Shown here piece by piece: positions 22,701 through 29,968 of a DNA stretch of 32,025 bases. Location of the stretch: NCBI GenBank assembly GCA_000226015.1, contig JH152810.1, positions 117,502-149,526 of the forward strand, read 5' to 3'. The notes beneath the pieces were generated by a model. That model was given only the letters and a program-made list of their open reading frames with translations, was not told the DNA's origin and did not search any database. Each line of letters begins with the position of its first letter. The first letter of the stretch is position 1. A program made the position numbers and the translations under genes. Source of the DNA: Mnemiopsis leidyi (Eukaryota > Ctenophora > Tentaculata > Lobata > Bolinopsidae).

Positions 22701-25700
22701 AGATAAGTGGGTTAATAACGGAGTTAAGAGGCAGAACTGTCATAGCGAAAGAATCATACCAGTATGAAGCATCTATATACCCAAGATTATGTAAAGCACT
22801 GATCATTATAAAGGGAACCCAGCAGAGAAAATCTGTCGCAATGATCATCATAACCTTTCTCTGCATGGCTCGCTCCTCCTTTATCCTGTCGGGGTTGTCA
22901 CTTTGTCCTGAACTTTGAGAAGATTGCTTTGTTTTCCAGGTGATTACTATGTAACAGCTTGTTATGACGACGAAACACAGAAAGTTCACTGCAAGCATAG
23001 TCCAGACAACAGGATCGGTCACAACTACGTCCTTCTCTGATTGTCTGCTCTTTCTTGCGTCATTAGTCCGGACAAAGTATTTGAACAGACACATCCCGTC
23101 GTTGCCATAGAAATGGACGGGACTTCTAGTTAAGTTGCCATAATCGTGGCTAAACATACTGTCTACTTTCTCTCCTATCTCTCTCCACGAGATATCCATA
23201 GAAATTTTTCCAGGACTCTTACTGTTGTTTCGATCTTCGTAAGCTTGGAGAATCTTCACATGTCGCTCTTTGTTTGGAAAGCCTATGAATAATTTATATG
23301 TCTTGTTATAATACATTCCTTGTACAAAGTAATCCTCCAACGCAGGCACCAAGGGAGTCACAGCTATCGCTAGTGCAGCGGTAATGGTGATTATCCCCAG
23401 ACAAATCACCTTCACTATGGACTTTCTGTTCACTGGTTCTGGAACTCTCATCGTCTTGCAAGCCAGGCCGTACACCCTGATCAAACTCAAGACTGTCATG
23501 GTGAATAGGGAGATCTGAGATCCGAGTGTACTGATAACACCCAGAACTAGACATGGCGTGCCAGTTAGCCATTCATCTTGTTTTCTGCAGAACATTTTTC
23601 CATGGATGATGCTGTCGTAGATGGAAAGGATTGTTAAGTATAGACCAACTAGAAAGTCACCCGATCGTATTAGAGCCATTAGAACCTTCGAGGTCATCAT
23701 CTGTTGAGTTACACAGTTTTTCAGAGCACTTAGTTCCCGGGAAATGTTGAAAGCGTTAAAAATCATAGCCAGGATCCCCATAAGCCAACATGTAATTTTA
23801 AGCATCCGGTTTCCTAATATCTCCTTCCCACAGTCACTATTGCATTCGTCAGAAAGATCAAAGCAATCGTATCTACCATCACATTTTTGTGCCAAAGAAA
23901 TTAACTGTTTCCCTGAACTTTCTTGATATTCATCTTCCAGAGTGTCCTCGCATATAAGGTGATTCTTGCAGCCATTTTCGTCACTCATATCACCACAATC
24001 GTCAACAATATCGCAAACTTGGCTGTATTCAATACAATTTGAATTTTCCTCGGAACATTTGAGAAAAATCCTGGTGGTAAGCACCACTTATTCTTGACTC
24101 ATTGACAAAAGTCAAGCTTTTGTTATCGAAAATTGTGTAGATTCGATCACGATATTGTCCTGGACAAGAATGTTGAGAGAGATTTCTGTTTCCAAAATTC
24201 TGAAACTCTAAAGGACATTGAATATCAGGTTCCAAACAAAGATCCATGCAACTAAGAAACAGGTAGTATTCACCAAACAAGCCTCTACAGCTGACTTTGC
24301 TTGATGGAACGAGTAACTCGGTTTCCTCAACTCCAAAAGGAATTCCCTGGAGTTCCCACTGTTTTCTAAACTTATGTTCTTCACAGTTCACATCTATTTC
24401 CCTTACAAACGTCACGTTTATTGTTTTTGTAGGGTGCGGATTTGTTGATGTGTGGAAAGTCTCTGGAGATTGTGCAGATATCGTTTTCAGCATTTTCCCC
24501 ACATGACTCCACGCCATCGCACAGATTCTTTAAAGGGACAAATTTGTTTCCTCCCGGACACTTGAATAAATCCTGGCATGTTTCGGTTGTCATTGACTTA
24601 AATTGTTTTATCTTCCCTGAACACAATAGATCACTCCACTGCGCAGAATTTTCATCCTCACCATCCATGCAATCAGTTTCGTTGTCCATTATCCAAGACG
24701 CAGGTATACTTTCACCTCGTACCCCCGAATTTACGTTGAATCTACGAGTGCAGTTTATCCCAAAAACATCATTACATATTTCATCATCCTCGTCACTTCC
24801 GTCAGTGCAATCAGGTACACCGTCACACATCTTATGTTTGTGTATCTTACAATCTTTGTGCCTTGATGTGAAACATTTATCTTCTAGTTTGTCATCACAT
24901 AGCTTCTTGTCTTTTCCTAGTTCAGAGCAAACGACGAACTTCGAAACACTTGAGTCAAATCCATCAATTTGGCAGTACCCTCCTATCCGCTCTTTGTCAG
25001 TACAGTTTGTTTGATCTGAATAGTCCAGACAATACTTGTCCATATTCCCTGTGTTCATGACAGCACATCTTGTAAAGTTGTGAATTGGTACAACCGCAAT
25101 CGAATTTCCCGCCATTGATTTTTTACACGTGCGTTCTGTGCTGTTTTTTACAACACAGATTCGTTCGTCTGAATCGTCAAGACAATCCGTCTTTCCATCA
25201 CAAACCTTGCCCGCCGGCAAAAAGTCGTTGTTCCCACATCTTACTCCGTACGTGAACCCGTTGCAGGAACTCTCGTCTTTACAGTCAGGTTTGTCACAGT
25301 AATCATTGCACTCCAAGTATTTCTCAATCGTAGTCTCATCAAATACTTGCGAAGTTTTGCAGTCTCTCTTATCGTTCTCACATTTATCGGCACATTCAAT
25401 GTACCTGTTGAAACCATCCTGTTTCTGAACACAAATGTAGCCTCTACAGAGCAAATCTGATTTATCAGTGTTCCTACTGTTCAACTTATCCATATTCTCC
25501 GATTGAAATCCGCAGACTTGGTACCCGTGAGGGTCGTTTCCACAATCTTCAGTGACATATAAAAGACCAAACTGACCCGCCATATGAGCCTGATAGCTCT
25601 TGTCGGAGTTGGCACATTTATAAAACGGCAGTTTTGCGTCCTCATCAAAGCAGACATTTTTCATGAACCGGCTTGTAGATGCTTGTATAGCAGTGATGGC

Positions 25701-28700
25701 GCAATCTTTACCCGATTCCCTCAGCCTCCTCACAATCCTGTAGTCCACGCAGAACTGAGGACATGAGCAGCTATATTGGTCGTTCCTGCAGTCCCCAGAC
25801 TGACTACAACAAGGATTCTCCCCAGCCGGATCACATTCTGCAGGTGTACCGTCGGTTAGGAGGTAGCGACTACCACACTTCCCGTCGCTTCTCCACTTGT
25901 TTGTATCTCCTAGAGAACAACAGCTCAGTTTAAGAAGAGTAACTAGAATAATGAGATCAAAGATCAAAGAATAATAAGGTCGATAATTGAGGTATTATGA
26001 ACTTAAGATATTATAGTTACAGTATTAAACTTTAAATCCCCAGGCCCCTATGATAGTAGGATAACCTAAAAATGACCGTCAGCATTGCAAGCTATTATAG
26101 GATCCGACAAATTTTTAACAATGGTTCTAACTCATCAACAACGATGTAAATTTATCAACAATGATGTTTTAGAAGTGGTTATAATCAGGAATACTTACTT
26201 TGTGTAAGATTGTTAGCCTCTATTCCATGCACCATCGACATAATGATTAAGACAGTTGTCACTTCTTTGTTCATGACGACGGTGCTTCTAAAGTGATTTG
26301 TGTTGAGATTTTTATTTGTAAGACTACAATTTATATTTATCGATAAGTAGATAAATAAAGTTTCTATGTAATAATTGTATAGTCGATTTTCTTATCGTAA
26401 AAAACATCTGGTGTAGTCGTGAAGTAGTATTGAATCTCATAGAAGGATCTGAGAGTTCAGAATTATTCGTTTTCTCTGAGAAGACTCGAACAAGGGGATT
26501 TAACAACTTGTGTCCCTTGCTCGAGTCTACTCAAAGAAATCAAGAAGTTTTGAACAATCAGAGTCAAAAACATCTCAAAACAAGGAAATAAAACGACTAA
26601 CTGATAATAGCTAAACCGCTGAGTTTACAGTGTGAATCTTAAGTTTTTAAGAAACAAGAGAACCTTGATCAATATTACGAGATAGAACGTTACATCTAAC
26701 AAAACATACAGAGCAGCAATTCTTGCTTTTTACCATAACAACATGAACTTGACAATAACAATAACCTCTAGTTCCCTATCTAGTCCTGACTTTATGGCGC
26801 CTTCTATTGAGTCCAAGTGTCAGGCTTTACAGATTTGAGGGGCCGTTGTTCTTTGGCTAAAGCTTAGACCACGTATAGTTACTTTAAAGAAGGGGGTGAA
26901 GCAATCTCTTGTTTACGCTTTGAGAATCTACATGGCGCATGACCTGCCCACCTTATTGTTTGTGAAGTACAATAACTTGATCTAGGTCCTCGATCTAGGC
27001 CGGCTGGTGGGCACACATGACTCGACACATGAGTCATTAGTCAACATAGATATGTAGATTAGCGGCTAAGATCACGAAAAATTTTTGACCTGCTGATTAA
27101 AAACTGCTCTACTTTCGAATCTAACTCAAAATAATGAGAGATGGAAGCAACATAAGAAGCAATGAACAAGATAGTTAATGAGCTTCCAGGCTAACAAGTA
27201 ACAGCATTGATTACACTTGGGAGAGAGAGATACGCGAGAATCGCTTGTTTTGTATGTGTACAATGCACATTTGTTTTCAAGTCATTAAGTAATTGAGAGG
27301 AAATCAGGAAAGCATGGGTTTCCCGTTGTTGCATTGTTAGGTACCTGGGCTAGGGTGCTGATCCTGTGCTAAACTTGAAATTCTACTTACTCGGAGAGAG
27401 CTCACTTTCACTGAAAGCCGCGTAGAAATAAAAACTCGAAAAACGTGACAACGGTAAGCTTTATATGCTTGCCTGCTTATCGCCTAACTTATTCCCTGCT
27501 TATAACGATTCGTTAACGAGAAACCAAAGTGAGAAGGTCTATTGGGTAGCTATTACCGAAGCGTTTAAAATATAAATGTGTGCAATGAGGTAACATTGCG
27601 GTGGGATGCGAACAGAAAACAACGTTATATAAAGCAACGGCATATTTTTGGGTGAATAAACGACAAAGTCTTTTTCTGGAATTTGAGGAGACTTTTCAGT
27701 ATTTTGGTACTTTCAAACAATGGTTGCAACAATATTAATACAAACAAACGAATTTCCCGTAAGAATAGATAGATGCATCATGCAGTACGAAAAGACGGGG
27801 ATGCTTGTAAGCTATTACCAAAGTGGGACTTATTTATTTACTAATCTTTGTCTGTAGCTGATCTTAATTTCATATTTATTATATGTAATTTCCAGGAAAT
27901 GTAAGTACAAAGATGTTAAAAATATGGCTCATTCAACTAACAGTAGCTGTGCAGTGGCTTATAATCTTACGTGAGATGAAATCCTCAGTTTCCGCTTCAC
28001 TAGATCCATTGATATTTATGTCATAATCTCCTACAAATATTTCAGGTCATACATTTGACGCGGACATAGAACGACCCCCTGAGAATCTGACGTGCGGAAT
28101 ATCGATGTGTAACCTTACTAAGAAGTACAAAGGAATGGAGCGTAGAGCTCTAGACAATCTCTCTCTGGATCTATACGAGAATCAGGTCCCCAACGGTTTC
28201 ACAGATAGTGTTTAAAACCAGTGTGAATAATTGTAATCAACAAACAGTTTTCTTGCGAAAATAATAAATGATAGTTATAATTGAACTACCCCTCTGTAAA
28301 GCTTATAAGTTAACCTCCCCCAGATTCTTACATTACTGGGACATAACGGTGCCGGTAAAACCACCACAATGAGCATTATCAGTGGACTTTACCCCCCGAC
28401 CACTGGAACAGCGACCATATATGGCAAAGACATTCGTAAAGACATGAAACAAGTTAGTTTTCTTTAACGAAGGAGTGTAGCTACAAGACTTTTTGAAAAA
28501 GTTTCTTGAGCGCCAAGGAAAGCTAGACCGTTTACCAAAATTCCGGATTTTGAGTTACTCGTCAGTTGTGATCTCCATAGAAACCATCTTGACAAATCAC
28601 CATAACAACCTCCCCCACAGATAAGACAAGACCTGGGGGTGTGTCCCCAATTTAACGTTCTATTTGAGCACCTCACGGTAGCAGAGCATCTCTGGTTCTT

Positions 28701-29863
28701 CGCCAGCTTGAAACAAACACCTCCAGATAGAGTAATGGAGGAGGTTGAGTCCTTCATGAAGAATGTCGGGCTGGCTGACAAGGCTGATTGTTACGCTAGG
28801 GAACTCTCAGGTTTTCTGATTTTTACTTTTCCAGAAGATATCAGTTCAAAACTTTTATCAGTTTGGAAACTAGAGAGATTATCTTCGTTGCTTTTGGTAA
28901 CTCTAGATAATTTGTAGTAACTTTAGCTGTGAACATGTTTTCCAGGTGGTATGAAGAGGAAGCTTTGTGTTGCTATGGCTTTTGTCGGAGGATCCCGGAT
29001 TGTAATCTTAGACGAGCCCACTGCTGGGGTAAGACTCTTCGAAAGTACAACGATATTTGTCGAATAGAAATGTGGTGTCTTAAATTTAGATGTTGTAGAA
29101 ATGTTGTTGTGTCTTACTTAAAACTCATTTAAAACTCACACTGGAATTAGTGTGTGTCACAGTCCGTTTTGTGCGTGTCCTGATAAAAAAGACGCGGACA
29201 GGATGGGCAGCGACACTCCAATAATCATTGATCTCTATTCTCCTGAGTCCTGGCGGACCCGCTTCCTAGATGTGTATCTTGATTAAACTTGATTGCCACT
29301 AAAAACGTTTTGAACACTATGTATTCGAAAGGTCGCAAAACCTGAATAAAATTTTGCGCTCTGTTCAACAGCGATCTTTACTCTCTAGGTTGACCCGTGG
29401 TCTAGACGAAGTATCTGGGAGATGGTGCTGAAACACAAACAAGACAGGACTATCCTCCTATCCACGCACCACATGGACGAGGCTGATCTCCTGGGGGACC
29501 GTGTCGCTATTATGTCTCATGGTATGCTGGTTAAGTGACCGTCATTTGTTGAATCAAAACTGCGATTAGCTTTTATATTACTTTTTCGGAAGCAGATTCG
29601 TTAATGCACCCTTTATTAACTGCTCGAACTCCCTTTTTACAAAATCTTGGGGAGGGAACAACTAAACTAGGAAACTTAACATTCAACACTATTGGTTTCT
29701 AACGCTGCCATGACTTACAATAAATGATAATTTATCACCACGGTTTGCAGTGAAAGATTTATAACGAGAGTATGCTCAGGTAAACTACTCTGCTGTGGAT
29801 CTCCGCTCTATTTGAAATCTAGGTTTGGTCCTGGGTACTACCTCAATATAGAAAAGGACACAG
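1639..29863 (+). CDS. ABCA1-type ABC transporter, N-terminal half (multi-exon, runs off right edge)
   Basis: ABCA proteins are full-length ABC exporters that flip or efflux phospholipid and sterol across membranes. Exons I read: 1639-1704 (or 2462-2524), 9518-9611, 9943-10078, 10401-10536, 10857-10929, 11119-11213, 11604-11834, 12853-12962, 13466-13604, 13922-14074, 14409-14528, 14746-14862, 14984-15101, 15332-15417, 15528-15627, 18881-18990, 19403-19521, 19744-19870, 20014-20113, 20199-20361, 20560-20674, 21074-21175, 21391-21480, 21834-21951, 28046-28185, 28324-28452, 28621-28810, 28946-29028, 29389-29521, 29780-29863. All have GT donors, AG acceptors and matching phases, giving about 1192 codons without a stop. 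Order: TM1, ECD1, TM2-7, complete NBD1; TMD2 and NBD2 are missing because the window ends. It resembles the ABCA1/4/7 branch, but orthology is not established. Individual boundaries are my reading and a few could shift. Confidence 0.9.
2462..2524 (+). CDS. ABCA alternative first coding exon 1b
   Basis: A second version of the ABCA first exon, about 820 bp after 1a: 21 residues beginning [13 protein letters not shown] and ending KRKP, followed by a strong gtgagt donor, also phase 0. It is preceded by tttactag, and AGT GAC then lead in frame to the ATG, so it could act as a first or an internal exon. It is related to 1a but diverged, with more basic residues near the end. Joining to exon 2 keeps the frame. 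Alternative promoter use, mutually exclusive splicing or a relic of a second ABCA gene are all possible. Confidence 0.7.
2525..3017. other. ABCA intron 1 before GT31 gene A
   Basis: No gene seen. It contains the likely 3' end of GT31 gene A on the minus strand, with tttatt (AATAAA in reverse) at 2849-2854. Confidence 0.4.
3018..4184 (-). CDS. GT31 beta-1,3-galactosyltransferase-like gene A (2 exons)
   Basis: Golgi type II glycosyltransferase expected to add Gal or GlcNAc in beta-1,3 linkage from a UDP-sugar. Exon 1 is 4184-3565 and exon 2 is 3333-3018, with a 231-nt phase-2 intron, giving about 311 residues, short but normal for B3GALT enzymes. Visible: an N-terminal membrane anchor ([16 protein letters not shown]), the family motif [10 protein letters not shown], a FIFG strand, the metal-binding TDDDIVV (DxD type), [13 protein letters not shown] across the splice junction, and an EDALTGY acidic motif near the C-terminus. 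The ATG is genuine. A possible AATAAA lies on this strand at 2854-2849. It lies antisense inside ABCA intron 1. Exact sugar specificity cannot be read. Confidence 0.85.
4185..6034. other. Spacer between GT31 genes A and B (inside ABCA intron 1)
   Basis: No coding exon recognised. It contains a 28-bp tandem duplication with aagtgcccacttttcttctt (about 4868-4923). A cluster at 5330-5430 has inverted CCAAT boxes (attggtgg, gaccaatcac) and an E-box cacgtg, which could be a promoter, although it lies more than 1 kb upstream of gene A. Confidence 0.4.
6035..7226 (-). CDS. GT31 beta-1,3-galactosyltransferase-like gene B (2 exons)
   Basis: Paralogue of the two neighbouring GT31 genes, with the same two-exon layout: exon 1 7226-6598, exon 2 6341-6035, phase-2 intron of 256 nt, about 311 residues. 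A membrane anchor near residues 10-28 is followed by [47 protein letters not shown] and, in exon 2, [20 protein letters not shown] and [13 protein letters not shown]. All usual catalytic signatures are present, so it should be an active Golgi enzyme. No AG lies upstream in the intron close enough for a longer exon 2. Exon 2 is nearly identical over 150 bp to gene C, unlike exon 1. Confidence 0.85.
7227..7768. other. Spacer between GT31 genes B and C
   Basis: AT-rich, with no coding exon or repeat that I can support. It should hold the 3' end of gene C and the promoter of gene B, both on the minus strand. Confidence 0.4.
7769..8883 (-). CDS. GT31 beta-1,3-galactosyltransferase-like gene C (2 exons)
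   Basis: Third GT31 copy. Exon 1 is 8883-8294, ending TGNCRA at a gtaagt donor in phase 2. Exon 2 ends at 7769. Two in-frame phase-2 acceptors exist: 8138 (after attactag) gives about 319 residues with [17 protein letters not shown] before YYCSGGGY, and 8087 (after ataccag) omits those 17 residues. The longer form looks more family-like, because GT31 proteins usually have a YP-containing linker before the CSGGGY motif. Other marks are the anchor [42 protein letters not shown] and [10 protein letters not shown]. Its donor lies earlier than those of genes A and B, so exon 1 is shorter. Confidence 0.83.
8884..9517. other. End of ABCA intron 1, upstream of GT31 gene C
   Basis: Presumed promoter side of GT31 gene C (minus strand) and 3' end of ABCA intron 1. 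Short open frames are present without similarity to anything I recognise. Confidence 0.4.
9518..9611 (+). CDS. ABCA exon 2: first transmembrane helix
   Basis: Starts after tatttcag and encodes [19 protein letters not shown] followed by VRLKLPP, matching the first membrane span of ABCA1-type proteins (WPLFIFLILISVRLSYPP in human). It ends in phase 1 at gtaagt. The frame is also open upstream to an ATG at 9482 ([12 protein letters not shown]), with an in-frame stop at 9461-9463, so a shorter protein starting there is possible. I prefer splicing from exon 1a or 1b because that restores the conserved LLWKN leader. Confidence 0.85.
9796..9942 (+). repeat. Duplicated 3' splice-site segment in ABCA intron 2
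   Basis: A 43-bp segment beginning cttttgccagtttaagcttt and ending ccaaccag occurs at 9796-9838 and again at 9900-9942 with two differences. The second copy ends exactly at the functional acceptor of exon 3, and the first is an unused copy of the same branch/pyrimidine region. Confidence 0.8.
9943..19521 (+). CDS. ABCA exons 3-17: first extracellular domain
   Basis: Fifteen exons coding for roughly residues 54-668, the large loop between TM1 and TM2 that in ABCA1 contacts lipid and apolipoprotein. Landmarks shared with ABCA1: [17 protein letters not shown] (exon 3), [16 protein letters not shown] (exon 10, human ILYTPDTPATRQVMAE), WSGIVFSNV and [12 protein letters not shown] (exon 15), FWSPNP and [12 protein letters not shown] (exon 16, human YVWGGFAYLQ), and [12 protein letters not shown] (exon 17). 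The middle exons are poorly conserved in sequence, but their phases and lengths fit. The largest interruption is the 3.25-kb intron 15. Confidence 0.85.
10090..10215. repeat. Degenerate repeats with CRE/E-box-like motifs in ABCA intron 3
   Basis: Four to five diverged copies of a unit of about 30 bp, built round ggtaacgccacgtgc and gtgacgtcat. These carry TGACGTCA-like (CRE) and CACGTG-like (E-box) cores. Function unknown. Confidence 0.5.
11849..12270. repeat. 15-bp minisatellite in ABCA intron 7
   Basis: About 28 copies of ctatcgtgctatccg, each made of two related half units (ctatcgtg and ctatccg). The array starts about 14 nt after the exon 7 donor (gtaaat at 11835). Because the unit is 15 bp, several frames stay open for hundreds of bases (YRAIR- and LSAIV-type repeats). 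These are not genes, because exon 7 splices out at 11834 and the array sits in the intron. Confidence 0.93.
12271..12852. other. Rest of ABCA intron 7
   Basis: AT-rich unique sequence between the minisatellite and exon 8. No feature I can support. Confidence 0.4.
13673..13859. mobile_element. MITE-like element with CAGT termini in ABCA intron 9
   Basis: The left end begins cagtaacacctcgatacacc and includes ctatttaccgggcc. The right end, read on the minus strand, begins cagtaaaacctctatttacc followed by gggcct. A second left-end-like copy starts at 13760 (cagtaaaacctctatcgtcc). CAGT-ended inverted repeats with an accctct-type core resemble non-autonomous Tc1/mariner-pogo relatives. It has no transposase. 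It ends about 60 bp before exon 10, and no clear TA target duplication is visible. Confidence 0.6.
15628..16274. other. ABCA intron 15, upstream of the sulfotransferase-like gene
   Basis: No exon recognised. It holds repeated tacgttatataca motifs (about 15825-15945) and A/T-rich boxes such as catataaaatg near 16006 that could serve as a TATA element. The start site is not determined. Confidence 0.35.
16275..17552 (+). CDS. Sulfotransferase-like protein, single exon, nested in ABCA intron 15
   Basis: An uninterrupted 425-residue frame from ATG 16275 (a TTG six bases earlier is not a credible start). Residues about 17-43 are hydrophobic and could anchor it in the Golgi or ER like a type II enzyme. 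[10 protein letters not shown] (about residues 161-170) resembles the 5'-phosphosulfate-binding loop of PAPS-dependent sulfotransferases, and [16 protein letters not shown] (about 258-273) carries an Arg and a Ser eight residues apart, the spacing of the family's 3'-phosphate-binding motif. I therefore read it as a sulfotransferase fold, but the substrate is unknown and another P-loop family is possible. It lacks introns while its host gene is intron-rich, suggesting retroposition or an ancient single-exon family. Confidence 0.65.
   Translation: MISKKYEAMVSFGELQNLLASLYFIFGNRILQPILSFFFGPWTSKVSSHSLQSFNILANIKPYFEVHHRDERSFLLKFGSLKDLSYLEREDVSLYSVSEKEFVFVRTKPGIDLYNTEQHPFLFEIQHTAAVELLTVPLDTVLEYLRSKPARDGSNISFLYNTGRSGSTLLAAMMYKTKQFVVQSEPNPILKLALIFNGKDYVISRNTTKYLNLVRATILLTCPDPNKRYFIKPAPCFIVSLFPLLKQALPGITELFNYRAIIPTLVSYKKLFGNYLTNVANKGMLLLPFNYRNIWRKIKPENDVGEKAFAIQILMTVHAFLLETRDRDDIKTFTYEALMEKKVEFTERLLKEVGVGEEYVSDALSALDNHSQAKSDITNQLLAISRSRSKKNTVSDGCVEWIRKIAYEELGIEIDKDTGQYSKLE
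17800..18025 (-). mobile_element. tRNA-derived SINE (3' limit uncertain)
   Basis: The minus strand starts TGGCTCAGTGGCGCAGTCGG at 18025, containing a pol III A box (TGGCTCAGTGG, 18025-18015). About 40 nt later comes a B box, AGTTCGATTCC (17972-17962). The first 75 or so bases can be laid out like a tRNA but followed by TCCACTCAGCC rather than a discriminator/CCA, then by unrelated sequence, which is the usual head-body layout of a SINE. I could not define the tail or target duplications. Confidence 0.75.
18026..18769. other. ABCA intron 15, downstream part
   Basis: AT-rich, no supported gene. Two gcggccgttt/acggccgttt segments sit near 18387-18440. A 60-codon minus-strand frame here has no recognisable homology. 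Confidence 0.4.
18770..19380. repeat. 23-bp minisatellite flanking ABCA exons 16 and 17
   Basis: Degenerate copies of cgttaccatgacaactaaca plus cta occur at about 18770-18845, 19085-19200 and 19272-19380. Exon 16 (18881-18990) lies between two blocks, and a truncated duplicate of exon 17 lies between others. Confidence 0.85.
19201..19272 (+). repeat. Duplicate of the intron/exon 17 junction
   Basis: These 72 bp repeat 19378-19449 with a single difference (gttgatatc against gttaatatc). It includes the acceptor (acacag) and the first 46 nt of exon 17, coding [14 protein letters not shown], then runs into the 23-bp repeat. Using it would shift the frame, so I treat it as a decoy or relic. Confidence 0.85.
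19744..21951 (+). CDS. ABCA exons 18-24: remainder of transmembrane domain 1
   Basis: Seven exons coding for the membrane helices and short loops between ECD1 and NBD1. Landmarks are [20 protein letters not shown] (the coupling-helix region before TM3), [13 protein letters not shown], a hydrophobic stretch [57 protein letters not shown] and [16 protein letters not shown], the last being the linker into the cytoplasmic domain. All align in order with ABCA1. Exon 19 begins MGL, as in human. The exon 20 acceptor (cctgaag, 20198) is weak but is the only one I found that keeps phase. Confidence 0.85.
21952..22515. other. ABCA intron 24 before the receptor gene
   Basis: No exon recognised. An imprecise ATC/atcatcat tract lies at 22209-22275. 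This should include the 3' end of the minus-strand receptor, but I see no AATAAA on that strand. Confidence 0.4.
22516..26274 (-). CDS. LDLa-rich, LGR/RXFP-like 7TM receptor with two apparent frameshifts
   Basis: A rhodopsin-class GPCR at the cell surface, ligand unknown. Exon 1 (26274-26199) codes a signal peptide, [20 protein letters not shown], and ends at gtaagt in phase 1. Exon 2 runs from 25909 to stop 22516. The ectodomain begins with a Cys-rich module ([25 protein letters not shown]) and has about five LDLa modules (for example [17 protein letters not shown] and [17 protein letters not shown]). TM1 starts about 23800. [10 protein letters not shown] (TM2), SLIRVYG (in place of DRY), FLCWVPF (TM6) and [12 protein letters not shown] (TM7) resemble LGR/RXFP receptors, but no leucine-rich repeats are seen. 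The reading frame changes near 24430 and again near 24065, each time as if one base were extra. Corrected length would be about 1150 residues. It is either an assembly error or a recent pseudogene. Confidence 0.8.
26275..28045. other. ABCA intron 24 after the receptor gene
   Basis: Presumed promoter and 5' region of the receptor gene on the minus strand, including an imperfect hairpin (26469-26541). No other coding exon was found, and the remainder looks like unique AT-rich intron. Confidence 0.45.
26469..26541 (-). other. Imperfect inverted repeat, about 28-bp arms
   Basis: The left arm runs from gttttctctgagaagactcg to about 26498 and the right arm is 26513-26541, separated by a loop of about 14 nt. 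There are four mismatches and one bulge. Two mismatches become G-U pairs if the minus strand is transcribed. It lies about 200 bp upstream of the receptor ATG. It could be a structured RNA, an element remnant or chance. Confidence 0.55.
28046..29863 (+). CDS. ABCA exons 25-30: first nucleotide-binding domain
   Basis: A complete ATP-binding cassette. Walker A is GHNGAGKTT (from 28339, about residues 992-1000), the Q-loop is VCPQFNVLF (exon 27), the ABC signature LSGGMKRKL spans the exon 27/28 junction, Walker B is [13 protein letters not shown] (exons 28-29), and the H-loop is STHHMDEAD (exon 29). Exon 30 adds [20 protein letters not shown], typical of the ABCA region after NBD1, and ends in phase 1 at gttagt. 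All catalytic residues are present, so this half should bind and hydrolyse ATP. The next exon is not visible in the last 2.1 kb. Confidence 0.93.
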
Positions 29864-29868
29864 GTTAG

Positions 29869-29968
29869 TTCGAAATCTAGATTTAGTCCTGAATACTGAC
29901 TCATCGTTAACAAGGACATATATGTTAGTATGAAATCTAGGTTTGGTACTGGATACCACATTAAAACT
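29869..29968 (+). repeat. Decayed partial copies of the end of exon 30
   Basis: tcgaaatctagatttagtcc (from 29870) and atgaaatctaggtttggtac (from 29931) repeat the exon 30 text ttgaaatctaggtttggtcc (29812). The first also retains aaggacat and gttagt, matching the exon end and donor. Stops and substitutions make them non-coding. Confidence 0.7.

Noticed and set aside
25910..25967. Receptor start at a TTG codon ([12 protein letters not shown] as signal peptide)
   Set aside because: No ATG; the stretch ends in tctctag and is better read as the intron end. A true ATG with a signal peptide and gtaagt donor lies at 26274.
27895..27907. tttccag GAAAT gtaagt, a perfect-looking 5-nt microexon in ABCA intron 24
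   Set aside because: Exons 24 and 25 already join in phase 1, and adding 5 nt would break the frame. Possible non-productive splice site only.
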